From Synaphobranchus kaupii (Eukaryota > Chordata > Actinopteri > Anguilliformes > Synaphobranchidae), in NCBI GenBank assembly GCA_029718625.1, contig CM056380.1, positions 46,484,128 through 46,548,127 of the forward strand: 64,000 nt of DNA, given 5' to 3'. Of this stretch, positions 11,325-24,531 are shown one piece after another. The stretch's first letter is position 1; the number at the start of each line of letters is the position of its first letter. The position numbers and the translations under genes are program-made. Under the pieces are notes generated by a model, which was given only the letters and a program-made list of their open reading frames with translations, was not told the DNA's origin and searched no databases.

Positions 11325-11348
11325 GGGGGGGGGGGGGGGGGGGGGGGG
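11325..11348. repeat. Poly-G run (24 G)
   Basis: Twenty-four consecutive G on the + strand, followed by a (GA)n tract. Its exact length is likely to be poorly determined in an assembly. Confidence 0.9.
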
Positions 11349-11517
11349 AGAGAGAGAGGGAGAGAGAGAGAGAGAGGTAAGATATTCTGTGTATGTGTAT
11401 GAGTACAGAAGTCAAGGTGAAAGTTTTTTGGATGAAAGCTGCCATTTTTTGTTTGTTTGAGGGCAGTTTTCTCTCTTTGACCAATCAGCAGGGTTTCTCA
11501 AGGGTTAGGAGAGAGAG
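11349..11517. repeat. Dispersed repeat copy 1: (GA)n plus unique core
   Basis: A (GA)n tract is followed by a core with TTGGATGAAAGCTGCC, ATTTTTTG, TCTCTCTTTGACCAATCAGC and AGGGTT. The same order of segments recurs at 16397-16575. Both copies are followed within 60-80 bases by a long (TG)n tract. This suggests an unnamed interspersed repeat that carries or seeds microsatellites. Confidence 0.8.
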
Positions 11518-11585
11518 AGTAAAGTCAATGAATTATCACCTCCAAGAGAGGAATGTAGACGTGGGGGAGGAAAAATGGCCTATGT

Positions 11586-11587
11586 AT

Positions 11588-11650
<63 letters not shown>

Positions 11651-11675
11651 GGTATGTGTGTGTGTGTGTGTTTGG

Positions 11676-11733
<58 letters not shown>

Positions 11734-11930
11734 TCGTGCGTGCGTGCGTTCGTGCGTGCGTGCGTGTGTGTGTTTGGGTATGTGTGTGTGTGTATGCGTG
11801 TGTGTGTGTGTGTGTGTGTGTGTCTGTTTGGGTGTGTGTTTGGGTGTGTGTGTGTGTGTGTGTGTGTCTGTTTGGGTGTGTGTTTGGGTATGTGCATGCG
11901 TGCGTGCGTGCGTGTGTTTGGATGTGTGCT
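11586..11930. repeat. Compound (TG)n microsatellite with TTGGGTA and CGTG variants
   Basis: Long TG tracts interrupted repeatedly by TTTGGGTATG/TTTGGGTGTG and by (CGTG)n and (CGTT)n blocks. The repeated interruption indicates local duplication inside the tract. Not coding. Confidence 0.95.
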
Positions 11931-12480
11931 AGACAGAGAGAGTAAGTGAGATGCTATGAATACTGGCAGATTAGCGCTGGACTCTAGCAGAGGGGCAGTG
12001 TATGTGGCTCAGTGGATCCGATGTCCACAGTTCTCCTCCTGTCACCTCCATGTGTCACTGAAGGGCCTAGTTTACCACGCCTCACTCTCTACACATACAT
12101 TAAACAGGGAAAACACAAAAACACAGGTGCAAAAGTGAATGTGTTTGCATGTGTGTTTGTTTGTGTGTGCGTGTATTGTAGTGTATTTGTGTTCGTATAT
12201 GCGTGTAGTGCGTGTGTGCGTACGTGAAAGTGCATGTGCGCTTCTACATTCTAAAACTTAAAGGCATTCGATCAATTGAGTGCTGATGAATATGCATACC
12301 TAGCAGAATCTGCAGTATTTTAGCATGTCTTGTGTGCAGTCCTTTCTGATGGAGTTTTCTCCCCCTTAACACCAACCCCCCCCCCCCCCCTCTATTGTCC
12401 AGACACATCTGCCATAACCTGCTCCATCTTCATCCTGACATGGTTTGTCCTTGCCCATGCCTATAGTGACAGCGTGATAG

Positions 12481-12524
<44 letters not shown>

Positions 12525-13463
12525 GGGGGAGGTGGCATGAGCGGGAATGTGAATCCTACCATGTCATCAGGCCCTTTGAGTCTAATCCGCTCATCTGAAC
12601 CATTGGTCATCATCACCACCATGGGTGTAAAACCTTTGGTACAAGTAGATATTTATGCCTTTTTAATCCCCCCTCCCCCTCCCCCACTGTTCTTCCCTCT
12701 TCACCCTTTTCCCTGAGCTCTCCAGCCCCCTAGGACAGCTTTCAACATTCCACTGTGATGGGCTACTTCCTGATATGGATGGGTCACTTCCTGTCACAGG
12801 GAGATTTGAACAGAAATGAAGCAATGCAGAGCAGTCCAAACCCGATTCAGTTACGGGCAGGTTTACACTCCTCCCAAAATATATTCTGCGGGACCGGCTG
12901 ATTTACGGATTGGTTTGGTCAATTTGCCCCTCTAATCTGATTAACTTTCACGTCTTGTAAGAAAGACCACAATAATGTACAGGACAGTAATGCAGTGGAG
13001 ATGAATATGGAAGTGGACAAGAAAAGACATGACGTTATGAATATTTTATATAAAAAGGAGAAGTGGATCCAAAATATGTAATAATTTTCATACATCTTAG
13101 TTGGAGACATATGCTGTTTACCTCCATTTTGTGCCCCTCTGATAGTATACATAAGAAAGTGGCAGTTAATGAAGGAGTCCTTCAGTCACTACTGTGTCTA
13201 GTGCTGCCCAGAGACAGGCGTCTTGCAGCTCAGCCTGCCCTGCCATTGGTTAGTTATGGTGCTTAGGGGGCGTGTCCGCGTAGCCATCATAGTCATGCTT
13301 GCTTGAGTGCCGCACGCGATGCCCTTATTTAGCCAAGTGTGCAGCTTTTACCCAGGAAGGCAATTACACTTGTGTGTGTGGGTGGTTATAACAGTTACCT
13401 CTCTCATCTCACCTACGTTTGGTAAATACCTTTTTATTTTGCGATGAGCTGAGGTGCTTAAGG
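11931..13463. other. Intronic sequence with (TG)n, no gene seen
   Basis: A pure TG tract lies at about 12481-12519 and a C run at about 12377-12390. TG-rich degenerate DNA covers about 12138-12240. No exon recognised. Confidence 0.5.
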
Positions 13464-13675
13464 TGCACTGACCCCCTCACACTGACCCCCACACACTGGC
13501 CCCCACACACTGACCCCCTCACACTGACCCCCACACACTGACCCCCACACACTGACCCCCTAACTCTGGTCCCTCATACTGGCCCCCTTACTCTGGTCCC
13601 TCATACTGGCCCCTCACGCTGGCCCTCACACTAATCCCCTCACAATGGCCCCTCACACTGGCCCCCTCAAACTCC
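13464..13675. repeat. Degenerate short tandem repeat, about 14-16 bp
   Basis: Copies of CACACTGACCCCC and CTGGCCCCTCA alternate with point differences and small indels. Low-order and decayed compared with the minisatellites nearby. Confidence 0.75.
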
Positions 13676-14171
13676 ATTACAATCTGCAGAGGCTGCGTAA
13701 CAGTGGTTCTGTATCACCTTTAATTCATCCCCCTAGCCCCAGCCTCCCTGTGGACATTAAGCCTCACTATTAAGCCCAATTTAAAATGGGACACAGTGGC
13801 TAGACTCTGGAAGTCTGCTCCTAAATGGCAGGTTTAGGGGAGAGTCGCTCAATTTTAAAGTTTGTCCTCAATTTTGATTTATAAATGAATTAAAATATTC
13901 ATTTTTCATCACCAAAATTACACCACCGAGCTGAGTTTCTGAACCGAAAAGACTAACGCCTGCATTTAACCACAAGTCAGAGTAACAGACGTGTTGATTG
14001 AGTCAAGGCTTCTGAGATGTTAGCCATACGACAGATGGAAACAAAAAAAAAAAAAAATGCACACAGAGGAATTTGTGAAGCGCAGAATTTGTAATTCAAA
14101 AAATGCAGAGTGATGTTTGTGTGGAGTCAAGTGCGGGTTTTAGAATGCATGGCTGAGCTGAGCTGAATGAA
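13676..14171. other. Intronic sequence, no gene seen
   Basis: Includes an A run at about 14043-14056. No feature recognised. Confidence 0.5.
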
Positions 14172-15213
14172 ATGTGCTGTGGACTGCAGCTTCCTGACTG
14201 TGGGGTAAAAAGGCTGTGGAATGTGCTGTGGACTGCAGCTTCCTGGCTGTGGGGTAAAAAGGCTGTGGAATGTGCTGTGGACTGCAGCTTCCTGACTGTG
14301 GGGTAAAAAGGCTGTGGAATGTGCTGTGGACTGCAGCTTCCTGGCTGTGGGGTAAAAAGGCTGTGGAATGTGCTGTGGACTGCAACTTCCTGGCTGTGGG
14401 GTAAAAAGGCTGTGGAATGTGCTGTGAGCTGCAGCTTCCTGACTGTGGGGTAAAAAGGCTGTGGAATGTGCTGTGGACTGCAGCTTCCTGGCTGTGGGGT
14501 AAAAAGGCTGTGGAATGTGCTGTGGACTGCAGCTTCCTGGCTGTGGGGTAAAAAGGCTGTGGAATGTGCTGTGGACTGCAGCTTCCTGACTGTGGGGTAA
14601 AAAGGCTGTGGAATGTGCTGTGGACTGCAGCTTCCTGGCTGTGGGGTAAAAAGGCTGTGGAATGTGCTGTGGACTGCAGCTTCCTGACTGTGGGGTAAAA
14701 AGGCTGTGGAATGTGCTGTGGACTGCAGCTTCCTGGCTGTGGGGTAAAAAGGCTGTGGAATGTGCTGTGGACTGCAGCTTCCTGGCTGTGGGGTAAAAAG
14801 GCTGTGGAATGTGCTGTGGACTGCAGCTTCCTGACTGTGGGGTAAAAAGGCTGTGGAATGTGCTGTGGACTGCAGCTTCCTGACTGTGGGGTAAAAAGGC
14901 TGTGGAATGTGCTGTGGACTGCAGCTTCCTGGCTGTGGGGTAAAAAGGCTGTGGAATGTGCTGTGGACTGCAGCTTCCTGGCTGTGGGGTAAAAAGGCTG
15001 TCGAATGTGCTGTGGACTGCAGCTTCCTGGCTGTGGGGTAAAAAGGCTGTGGAATGTGCTGTGGACTGCAGCTTCCTGGCTGTGGGGTAAAAAGGCTGTG
15101 GAATGTGCTGTGGACTGCAGCTTCCTGACTGTGGGGTAAAAAGGCTGTGGAATGTGCTGTGGACTGCAGCTTCCTGACTGTGGGGTAAAAAGGCTGTGGA
15201 ATGTGCTGTGCAG
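14172..15213. repeat. Minisatellite, 49-bp unit, about 21 copies
   Basis: Exact 49-base spacing of units holding AATGTGCTGTGGACTGCAGC, TTCCTGGCTGTGGGG or TTCCTGACTGTGGGG, and TAAAAAGGCTGTGG. A and G variants at one position (GACTG/GGCTG) are interspersed. The unit has no stop in any minus-strand frame. Because 49 is not a multiple of three, the frame cycles, giving an open frame of 452 codons (15485-14127) that is very likely an artefact. Confidence 0.97.
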
Positions 15214-15767
15214 TGCAGATCGGCAGCTGCTACCAAGGGCAGGATGTTTAACATGCTGTGGTGCTTATCTGCCCGTCTGACGCCTCGACTCGGAGTGCGC
15301 TGGGCCTTGTACTTTCCAGAGCTGGGCTCTCTGCTCGCTGTACGTGTTGCCACGCCGGTTGCTGGGGAATGATGGGTAATGAGTTTCGGCGTCGCGGCAC
15401 CGATGACTGTGTACTCTTGCCGACGCGGACGGATGACGCAATGCCAGGCAACAGCGCCCCCCTCTATGCGAAACCCCGCCCTCAATGTGCCGAATAGCCT
15501 CCCCGTATAGGATCAGAACCACGTCCTTATTAAGCTAAAATATTTCACAGGAACTGTATAATGCGTCGTGTGCATTTTTTGCTGTAGGTTCAAACACTTA
15601 GGCCTTGCCCTTTGCAAAATTTCATTAAAAAAAGAAAAAAGCTAAGTATTTAAATAAATTATTTCAGAAGTTTTTTTTTGAAGGATAGCTTGAGAATCAT
15701 CTCTTTTCTTTAGTAGCGCTGAGGACTCGTGCCTTCACCTAAATTTGTAAAAGATTGGCTTCTTACA

Positions 15768-15773
<6 letters not shown>
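15214..15773. other. Intronic sequence, no gene seen
   Basis: Positions about 15250-15490 are CpG-containing and GC-rich. The rest is AT-rich. No exon or known repeat recognised. Confidence 0.5.

Positions 15774-15798
<25 letters not shown>
15774..15798. repeat. (TG)n tract upstream of ttc7a exon
   Basis: About 12 GT dinucleotides that stand where the pyrimidine tract of the acceptor at 15806 should be. Confidence 0.95.
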
Positions 15799-15807
15799 CC
15801 TCATTAG

Positions 15808-16010
15808 GGGAGCTCTTCATGGAGGAGGGGAGAGTGAAGGAGGCGCAGTTCTGTGCCCAGGAGGCGGGGGCGCTGTTCCCTACCTCTCACGCCGTGCTGC
15901 TGTTGAGAGGTCAGCTGGCGGAGATGCGCGGGCTTCAGACTGAGGCCAAGATCCTTTATGACGAGGCTCTGACCATCCATCCTGCAGGATACCGCATACT
16001 GCTGCACCTG
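15808..16010 (+). CDS. ttc7a: ttc7a TPR-encoding exon
   Basis: The exon has 203 bases: two bases completing glycine, then 67 codons, ending exactly on a codon boundary. It encodes [40 protein letters not shown] and [15 protein letters not shown]. The paired helices, with small residues at the packing positions and P at the turn (FPTSH, IHPAG), fit two consecutive tetratricopeptide repeats near the TTC7 C-terminus. The acceptor is cattAG at 15806-15807 and the donor is GTGAGTG at 16011, near consensus. A (TG)n tract ends ten bases before the acceptor and a (CA)n tract starts eight bases after the donor. Exon skipping would shift the frame (203 is not a multiple of three). Confidence 0.92.
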
Positions 16011-16017
16011 GTGAGTG

Positions 16018-16063
16018 AACACACACACACACACACCACCCCCCCCACACACACACACACACA
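16018..16063. repeat. (CA)n tracts just after a ttc7a donor site
   Basis: Two CA tracts separated by a short C run (about 16037-16046) start eight bases into the intron. They are complementary to the TG tract on the other side of the exon. Confidence 0.95.
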
Positions 16064-16396
16064 GATCAAGCACACACATTCAGGTCTTTGTTTTTTTTTA
16101 AATTTAATGGTCACTCACTCACTGACCTTTTCCGTCATCATGGTGATGAGCTGTGGAGGGTCATTCTTGTGGCTTCCAGCGTTCCAGACTGTCTGGGGTC
16201 TCTGTCTCCATGGTTATTGCATTAAAGGTGTGTGAATGGGTTTCTATACACAGTGGCCATAGAGACCAAAGAGACCTCATGCGTTTGTTGCTGTGTTACA
16301 ATGCAGAGTGATCTGTGAGCAGAGGGAAGCTCAGGGTTTTACTGTATATGGGAAATGGGGGAGCCAGCTGGCCTGAATAAGGCCAGCCACCAGCAT
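16064..16396. other. Intronic sequence, no gene seen
   Basis: Start of the 21.6-kb last intron of ttc7a. No feature recognised. Confidence 0.5.
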
Positions 16397-16575
16397 GTGA
16401 GAGAGAGAGAGAGAGAGACAGAGAGAGAGAGCGAGGGGTAATATATTGTGTGTATGTGTGAGCACAGAAGGCAACTGTTTTGGATGAAAGCTGCCATTTT
16501 TTGTCACCCGGAGGAGGACAGTTCTCTCTTTTTCTCTCTCTTTGACCAATCAGCAGGGTTGCTTGAGGGTTAGGA
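16397..16575. repeat. Dispersed repeat copy 2: (GA)n plus unique core
   Basis: Direct-orientation relative of 11349-11517, sharing TTGGATGAAAGCTGCC, ATTTTTTG, CTCTTTGACCAATCAGC and AGGGTT in the same order, with indels. A long (TG)n follows at 16632. Confidence 0.8.
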
Positions 16576-16630
16576 CAACATTTAGAAAAGCCTTCATCAG
16601 CATATTATTTCAATGAGATTTTCTGTGCAT

Positions 16631-17305
<675 letters not shown>

Positions 17306-17309
17306 TTAA

Positions 17310-17916
17310 AGGTTGTATCAGCGATTTTGGGTGGAAACATAAATGATCACATTCATCTGATTTTTCCTCACGATCCGCTAGCTGCCCGCCCCATAAGCAG
17401 GCCGTCAAAAAACCGCGTCTCTGTAGGCAGCCTATGCTCCGAGATCGTACACAAAAACAATGGTACTACCAACTACTCAAAACCAAAATAAACAGTATTC
17501 CAACCAATCACAATGATCTGCACAAACGTGACGTCACTTCTGAAGCGAAATCCCAAACAAACATACTTATGAATAATTATGTTATGTTTTAAAAAATAGT
17601 GTTCAAGCATCCAGAATTATAACCACGTTAATAACGTTTGTAAGAAACCAAACCGTTTGTAAATCCGTCAAGATTTCAGCGAGATAAGAGTATTAGCGTT
17701 TGTGCAGATCATTGTGATTGGTTGGAATACTGTTTATTTTGGTTTTGAGTGGTTGGTAGTACCATTTGTTTTTGTGTACGATCTCGGAGCATAGGCTGCC
17801 TACAGAGACGCGGTTTTTTGACGGCCTGCTTATGGGGCGGGCAGCTAGCGGATCGTGAGGAAAAATCAGATGAATGTGATCATTTATGTTTCCACCCAAA
17901 ATCGCTGATACAACCT
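17310..17916. mobile_element. Non-autonomous DNA transposon with about 219-bp TIRs and TTAA target duplication
   Basis: A 607-bp element whose left arm (17310-17528) and right arm (17697-17916) are reverse complements, with only about one mismatch and a one-base indel noticed. The ends read AGGTTGTATCAGCG and its complement, and TTAA flanks both sides (17306-17309, 17917-17920). The 168-bp middle has no coding capacity. TTAA duplications point to the piggyBac or Kolobok superfamilies. The near-identical arms suggest a young copy. Confidence 0.88.
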
Positions 17917-17920
17917 TTAA

Positions 17921-18259
17921 AGCTGCCAAAATAAACTGTGATGGCATTTTGAATGTGGATCTTTACCAGGTTCACATGAATTGAATGAATCGTCGTTTTG
18001 TTAACTTTTTAACAGTCGATTAATATGTTTGGAATTATTTCATCTGTACGTAGTGTTCTTGAACAAATTTAACTGTCGTATTTCTGGGGAGGTTAATACG
18101 AACGGTTCATTACACTGGCCGCTGGGCCTCTATGGAATTACATCACTTCCTGTGGTGAGTAAATGAGAAAAGCCACGTGACTACAAGGTGCTCATTTATG
18201 GTCACTTAGAAGTAGTGTGTAATCCTGACTCCGGAGGACTGAGCAGACGGAAGAAGAAC
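17921..18259. other. Intronic sequence, no gene seen
   Basis: AT-rich then mixed. No feature recognised. Confidence 0.5.
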
Positions 18260-18686
18260 CCACATGCTCCCCCAACCCCCAGAACCAAACTCTCCCAAGC
18301 ACCCGCATGCTCCTCCAACCTCCAGAACCAAACTCTCCCAAGCACCCGCATGCTCCTCCAACCTCCAGAACCAAACTCTCCCAAGCACCCGCATGCTCCC
18401 CCAACCTCCAGAACCAAACTCTCCCAAGCACCCGCATGCTCCCCCAACCTCCAGAACCAAACTCTCCCAAGCACCCGCATGCTCCCCCAACCTCCAGAAC
18501 CAAACTCTCCCAAGCACCCGCATGCTCCCCCAACCTCCAGAACCAAACTCTCCCAAGCACCCGCATGCTCCCCCAACCTCCAGAACCAAACTCTCCCAAG
18601 CACCCGCATGCTCCTCCAACCTCCAGAACCAAACTCTCCCAAGCACCCGCATGCTCCCCCAACCTCCAGAACCAAACTCTCCCACA
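18260..18686. repeat. Minisatellite, 43-bp unit, about 10 copies
   Basis: Units with exact 43-base spacing holding CCCAAGCACCCGCATGCTCC, then CCAACCTCCAGAACC and AAACTCT. Units vary by CTCCTCC or CTCCCCC. The + strand is C-rich. Open frames on both strands are by-products. Confidence 0.96.
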
Positions 18687-20805
18687 GGTGTGGTCATGTG
18701 TAAGGGGCGGAACAGCACTTTAAACACAGGGAGACTGATCTCCGGAGTGTGAAGGCCCTCCTGTGTGATCGGGCTCATTAGGAGCAGCGGCCTCTGCTTT
18801 CTGCCTGTCAGCCCCCCCCTTCCACGTGCCTTCCCTCCAGGGGTACCTCTCTCTGCACGCACTCCATCCTGACACCTCCGCTATCTGCGCTCAGCTTTAG
18901 CACGGTGCTCAGCCTCTGTCTGCCCGGCGCACGCAGCATCAGTATGTCAGGAAGGGTTTCACCTAGCCCATGGAAACCATGACAACACAGAACATGGACG
19001 TATGAAGATTTCACTTGCAAAGAAATGCAAGCGTCAATTTTTTTATTATTTTTTTTCAAAAACACAATTTGCCTAGTTAATGTTCTTACCTGTGTAAGCG
19101 ACTGCTTTAATTAGTTGGTTAAGTGCTGATTAAAAAGGAAACTATACAGACCTGCGGCTGTTCAGGATCAGGCTTCTTCAAGGCTGTTTGTTTTAGAATA
19201 GCTATAATCTGCACTCCCGGTGTCTGTTGAGGGGGGGGCTGAGGGGGTACATTACTGCACACTGCTGGAAGTGTTAAGGAAACAGGGTACGGTGCATATG
19301 CAGTTTCCGTATTGCACGAGTCATGTTTATTAGATGAAATGCTGGAAGTCAGAGAGACAGAGCGAGAGAGAGAGAGCACAGTGTAAGGCAGGGGCTTCAA
19401 ATGATTAATAAGAAGCCCTTATTTACATATGTCTGAACGGGCCTCCCACTGTGTACTCGATTCATCTGGTCAGCGGAGGGAGATCATCTTATCGGGTTAC
19501 AGTCGAAACCGTGCGCGTCCTCCGGGCGCATGCTCTGCTATGCCACTGTGATGCACCTCGGGGGCAGTGAGAACATTTTGGCGGTAACCGTCTGCGCGGC
19601 ATTTGTCATTTCCATTTCACAATGATGTTTGTGCCTCAACAAAAAGAATAAAACGAAATAAAAGCATCTTAACGGTTCAGGAATTAATGTGGGGGATATG
19701 TAGGTGGGTGAACGTCTGGTGATGTTTGTTTGGGTCTGGCATACCAGCCACGAGAGCCAGGCTGAAGAGGGAAGCGTTCCTCAATTTAGAAGCAAGATAT
19801 GTTGTTGGAGAAGGAGGTGGTGAGATGGAGAACTGGCTGAGGTGATGAAGGAAAAGAGAGATAGCAGTTGGATAGGCAGATCAGGGAGGGAAGCATGCAT
19901 GAATCTGGCAAAAACATGAAGGGGCTCGTCCGGGGTAGCATAGACAGGATATTAATGTTCTATAAAGGAATAAAGCGCAATAAAAAATGGCCTGGGTCAG
20001 GTTTGGAATGCAAAGAGGAACATGAACTTTAAAAAATGTAAATCCTTCATGAAGCATTCGTAATTGCATCACGAAAAAATGTCCATCTGTTCACTGAACC
20101 GTCGTGGAATTCAATTGGAACAGCTGGGAAAATTCCTCTCATCAACTGCGACACGCTCCCGAGGGACCTCTCCGATTACTGAGTGACCTGGACGCGATAG
20201 AACAGGCGGGGGCGGGGCGGGGGTCAGGGATTTGAGGAATTGATGAACCCCTGGTGACTGTGGTCGTGGTGGCTGTACATTTCTCTTGAGTGATTGAATG
20301 AAAGCGAGTGTCTGTGCTGTTCTAGTAGTAGTTATATATTTTTTTTATTGGATTGCCTTTATATAGTCTCACATAACTTTGGACTAACACTCTTGCAATT
20401 ATGGTCGGAACAGAAACCAACATACAAAGTGGGTCCACAGAATCGAGTTTGACAACCCCTGCTTTACAGTTAACGGGGTAAGCTCACACACTAATGTGTA
20501 GCACCCACCTGGGTGAGGCGTGGCAGCCATTTTGGAGTTGAACTCTCATCAGTGCAGAGGGAAGGCGATCACATGTTGATTGACACGTTGGTTGTCATTG
20601 ACAGGCCTCAGACACAAACCCTGCAATAGAGATGGCGGGAATAGAGCTGAATCAGTGTTTCCCTTTTATCAACAGCCTGGCTTATGGAAAAGGGTTTTAT
20701 TTTATATGGGGACGATCGAATACACAAGTGAAGGGAATTTCTGACTCCTGCTGATTGGCTGGATGCCTCGACACGATGGACTAGGAGATAACGGTGGTCT
20801 CAATT
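18687..20805. other. Intronic sequence, no gene seen
   Basis: About 2.1 kb without a recognised exon, transposon or tandem array, apart from small runs (T/A-rich about 19038-19060; GA about 19355-19378; T run about 20339-20346). Confidence 0.5.
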
Positions 20806-21765
20806 TCTTCCTGCCTCAGATGTTGTGCTCCTAATGTCCTCCTGCCTAAGATGTTGTGCTCCTAATGTCCTCCTGCCTAAGATGTTGTGCTCCTAATGTC
20901 CTCCTGCCTAAGATGTTGTGCTCCTAATGTCCTCCTGCCTAAGATGTTGTGCTCCTAATGTCCTCCTGCCTCAGATGTTGTGCTCCTAATGTCCTCCTGC
21001 CTCAGATGTTGTGCTCCTAATGTCCTCCTGCCTCAGATGTTGTGCTCCTAATGTCCTCCTGCCTCAGATGTTGTGCTCCTAATGTCCTCCTGCCTCAGAT
21101 GTTGTGCTCCTAATGTCCTCCTGCCTCAGATGTTGTGCTCCTAATGTCCTCCTGCCTCAGATGTTGTGCTCCTAATTTCCTCCTGCCTAAGATGTTGTGC
21201 TCCTAATTTCTTCCTGCCACAGATGTTGTGCTCCTAAGTTCCTCCTGCTTCAGATGATGTGCTCCTAATGTCCTCCTGCCTCAGATGTTGTGCTCCTAAT
21301 GTCCTCCTGCCTCAGATGTTGTGCTCCTAATGTCCTCCTGCCTCAGATGTTGTGCTCCTAATGTCCTCCTGCCTCAGATGTTGTGCTCCTAATGTCCTCC
21401 TGCCTCAGATGTTGTGCTCCTAATGTCCTCCTGCCTCAGATGTTGTGCTCCTAATGTCCTCCTGCCTAAGATGTTGTGCTCCTAATGTCCTCCTGCCTCA
21501 GATGTTGTGCTCCTAATGTCCTCCTGCCTAAGATGTTGTGCTCCTAATGTCCTCCTGCCTAAGATGTTGTGCTCCTAATGTCCTCCTGCCTCAGATGTTG
21601 TGCTCCTAATTTCCTACTGCCTCAGATGTTGTGCTCCTAATTTCCTACTGCCTCAGATGTTGTGCTCCTAATTTCCTACTTCCTCAGATGTTGTGCTCCT
21701 AATTTCCTACTGCCTCAGATGTTGTGCTCCTAATTTCCTACTGTCTCTGATGTCGTGCTCCTCAT
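20806..21765. repeat. Minisatellite, 31-bp unit, about 31 copies
   Basis: Units with 31-base spacing holding CTCCTGCCTCAGATGTTGTG and CTCCTAATGTC. A CTAAG variant of CTCAG clusters in the first copies and again near 21470-21560. TTTCCTAC variants cluster at the right edge, and copies decay there. Confidence 0.96.
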
Positions 21766-22011
21766 TTCAAGGTCTTAATTTGCTGCTTATTGTTATTAAA
21801 AATTCAGCAGGCATAAAAGAAGAAGAATTTAGATGCTGGGAAACCTGAGTAGAACACAGTGGTCTGTGGCCAGTGAAAGGGCTTAGAGTGTATTTTTTCG
21901 GCATTGTCTACGTATGTGTGGCTATGCTTACCCACTGCTTGATCATCCATTGTTTCTGCTCAGCATCTCAGCTAAATCGATTAACGCCTTGTGTCTAAGC
22001 CTCCCCCTAAC

Positions 22012-22013
<2 letters not shown>
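21766..22013. other. Intronic sequence, no gene seen
   Basis: Short intronic stretch between tandem arrays. Confidence 0.5.

Positions 22014-22079
<66 letters not shown>
22014..22079. repeat. (CA)n microsatellite
   Basis: About 31 CA dinucleotides. Confidence 0.97.
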
Positions 22080-23645
<1,566 letters not shown>

Positions 23646-24425
23646 TGCATGGAGATCACGTTGTGTAGATCACACTTACAGTGCGATATATAGTAGATCA
23701 GAAGTCAGTCTTATTGTGAACCTACATTTCTCTGATGACTCACTGGTTGCATAACTTCATCTCTAGAAAATCCTCTTATTACTTTTAGATAAGCGCTGCA
23801 GTCTGTGACCACTTCCGAATTTTTCGACACATTACTATTTGTCTATTATTGATATATGTGATTGGCAGACTTTTACATTGAATTTTCAGGGAGTCAAAGT
23901 CAGCCTGGTGCCTTCTCACTTTCTCACATCTGTAGGCTCCTCCCCTTTGTGGCATCCCAGGTGAACAGCTTGCCTTTGAGTGTTGCCCGGGGAACCGGAG
24001 CAGCAACAGAAGCAAACTAAGATTTATGCAGGATTTAGTTTTTATTCTTGAGCCTTCTCCTTCAATCACGTTTCAGAAGCGGAGGCGTGCTTTCTCTCTT
24101 GCTGTTTATTCTTCACGCGGCTGCAACTGTTGCTGAAAATACGCATTTAAGTGCCGCCTTTTCGTGACACGGCAGTTTAACCGACAGAACGTGGAAATAA
24201 AGCCGTTCAAGGTGACACACCGGGACGTGTAAAACGTGTTAGGCCTGACAATTGTATGTGACAGGCTACAACCTTTCTGGCTAATCTCTTTATGCGGATA
24301 AAAGTTTTGATTTCGGCTCGGTAATAAATTAATCATGGGCTCTGACATTCTCTTCAGTTCACCCCTAGACTCACTGCGTCAGCTGGTAGTAGTATCTCTG
24401 ACTCTCCTATTGCAGGCATCCTATA
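23646..24425. other. Intronic sequence, no gene seen
   Basis: No exon or recognised repeat. Confidence 0.5.
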
Positions 24426-24426
24426 G

Positions 24427-24531
24427 TGTACCCATATGGAAATATACTGCAGTATGATTTAAATATATTGTGAAGATAATTTTGATATATTTACAATATA
24501 CTGCAGCATATTCTTTTTCCATAGGGGTATA
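24427..24531. repeat. Imperfect inverted repeat, possible MITE
   Basis: GTACCCATATGGAAATATAC near the left end and its diverged complement (CATATTC...TTCCATAGGGGTATAC) near the right end bracket AT-rich DNA. ACTGCAG occurs in both arms. No clear target duplication was identified. Confidence 0.5.

Noticed and set aside
14172..15213. CRISPR-like direct repeat array
   Set aside because: Units are contiguous without unique spacers, there are no cas genes, and the DNA is eukaryotic.
14127..15485. 452-codon minus-strand open frame
   Set aside because: It is almost wholly translation of the 49-bp minisatellite; no promoter, splice or homology support.
18188..18862. Long open frames on both strands
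   Set aside because: Artefacts of the 43-bp minisatellite.
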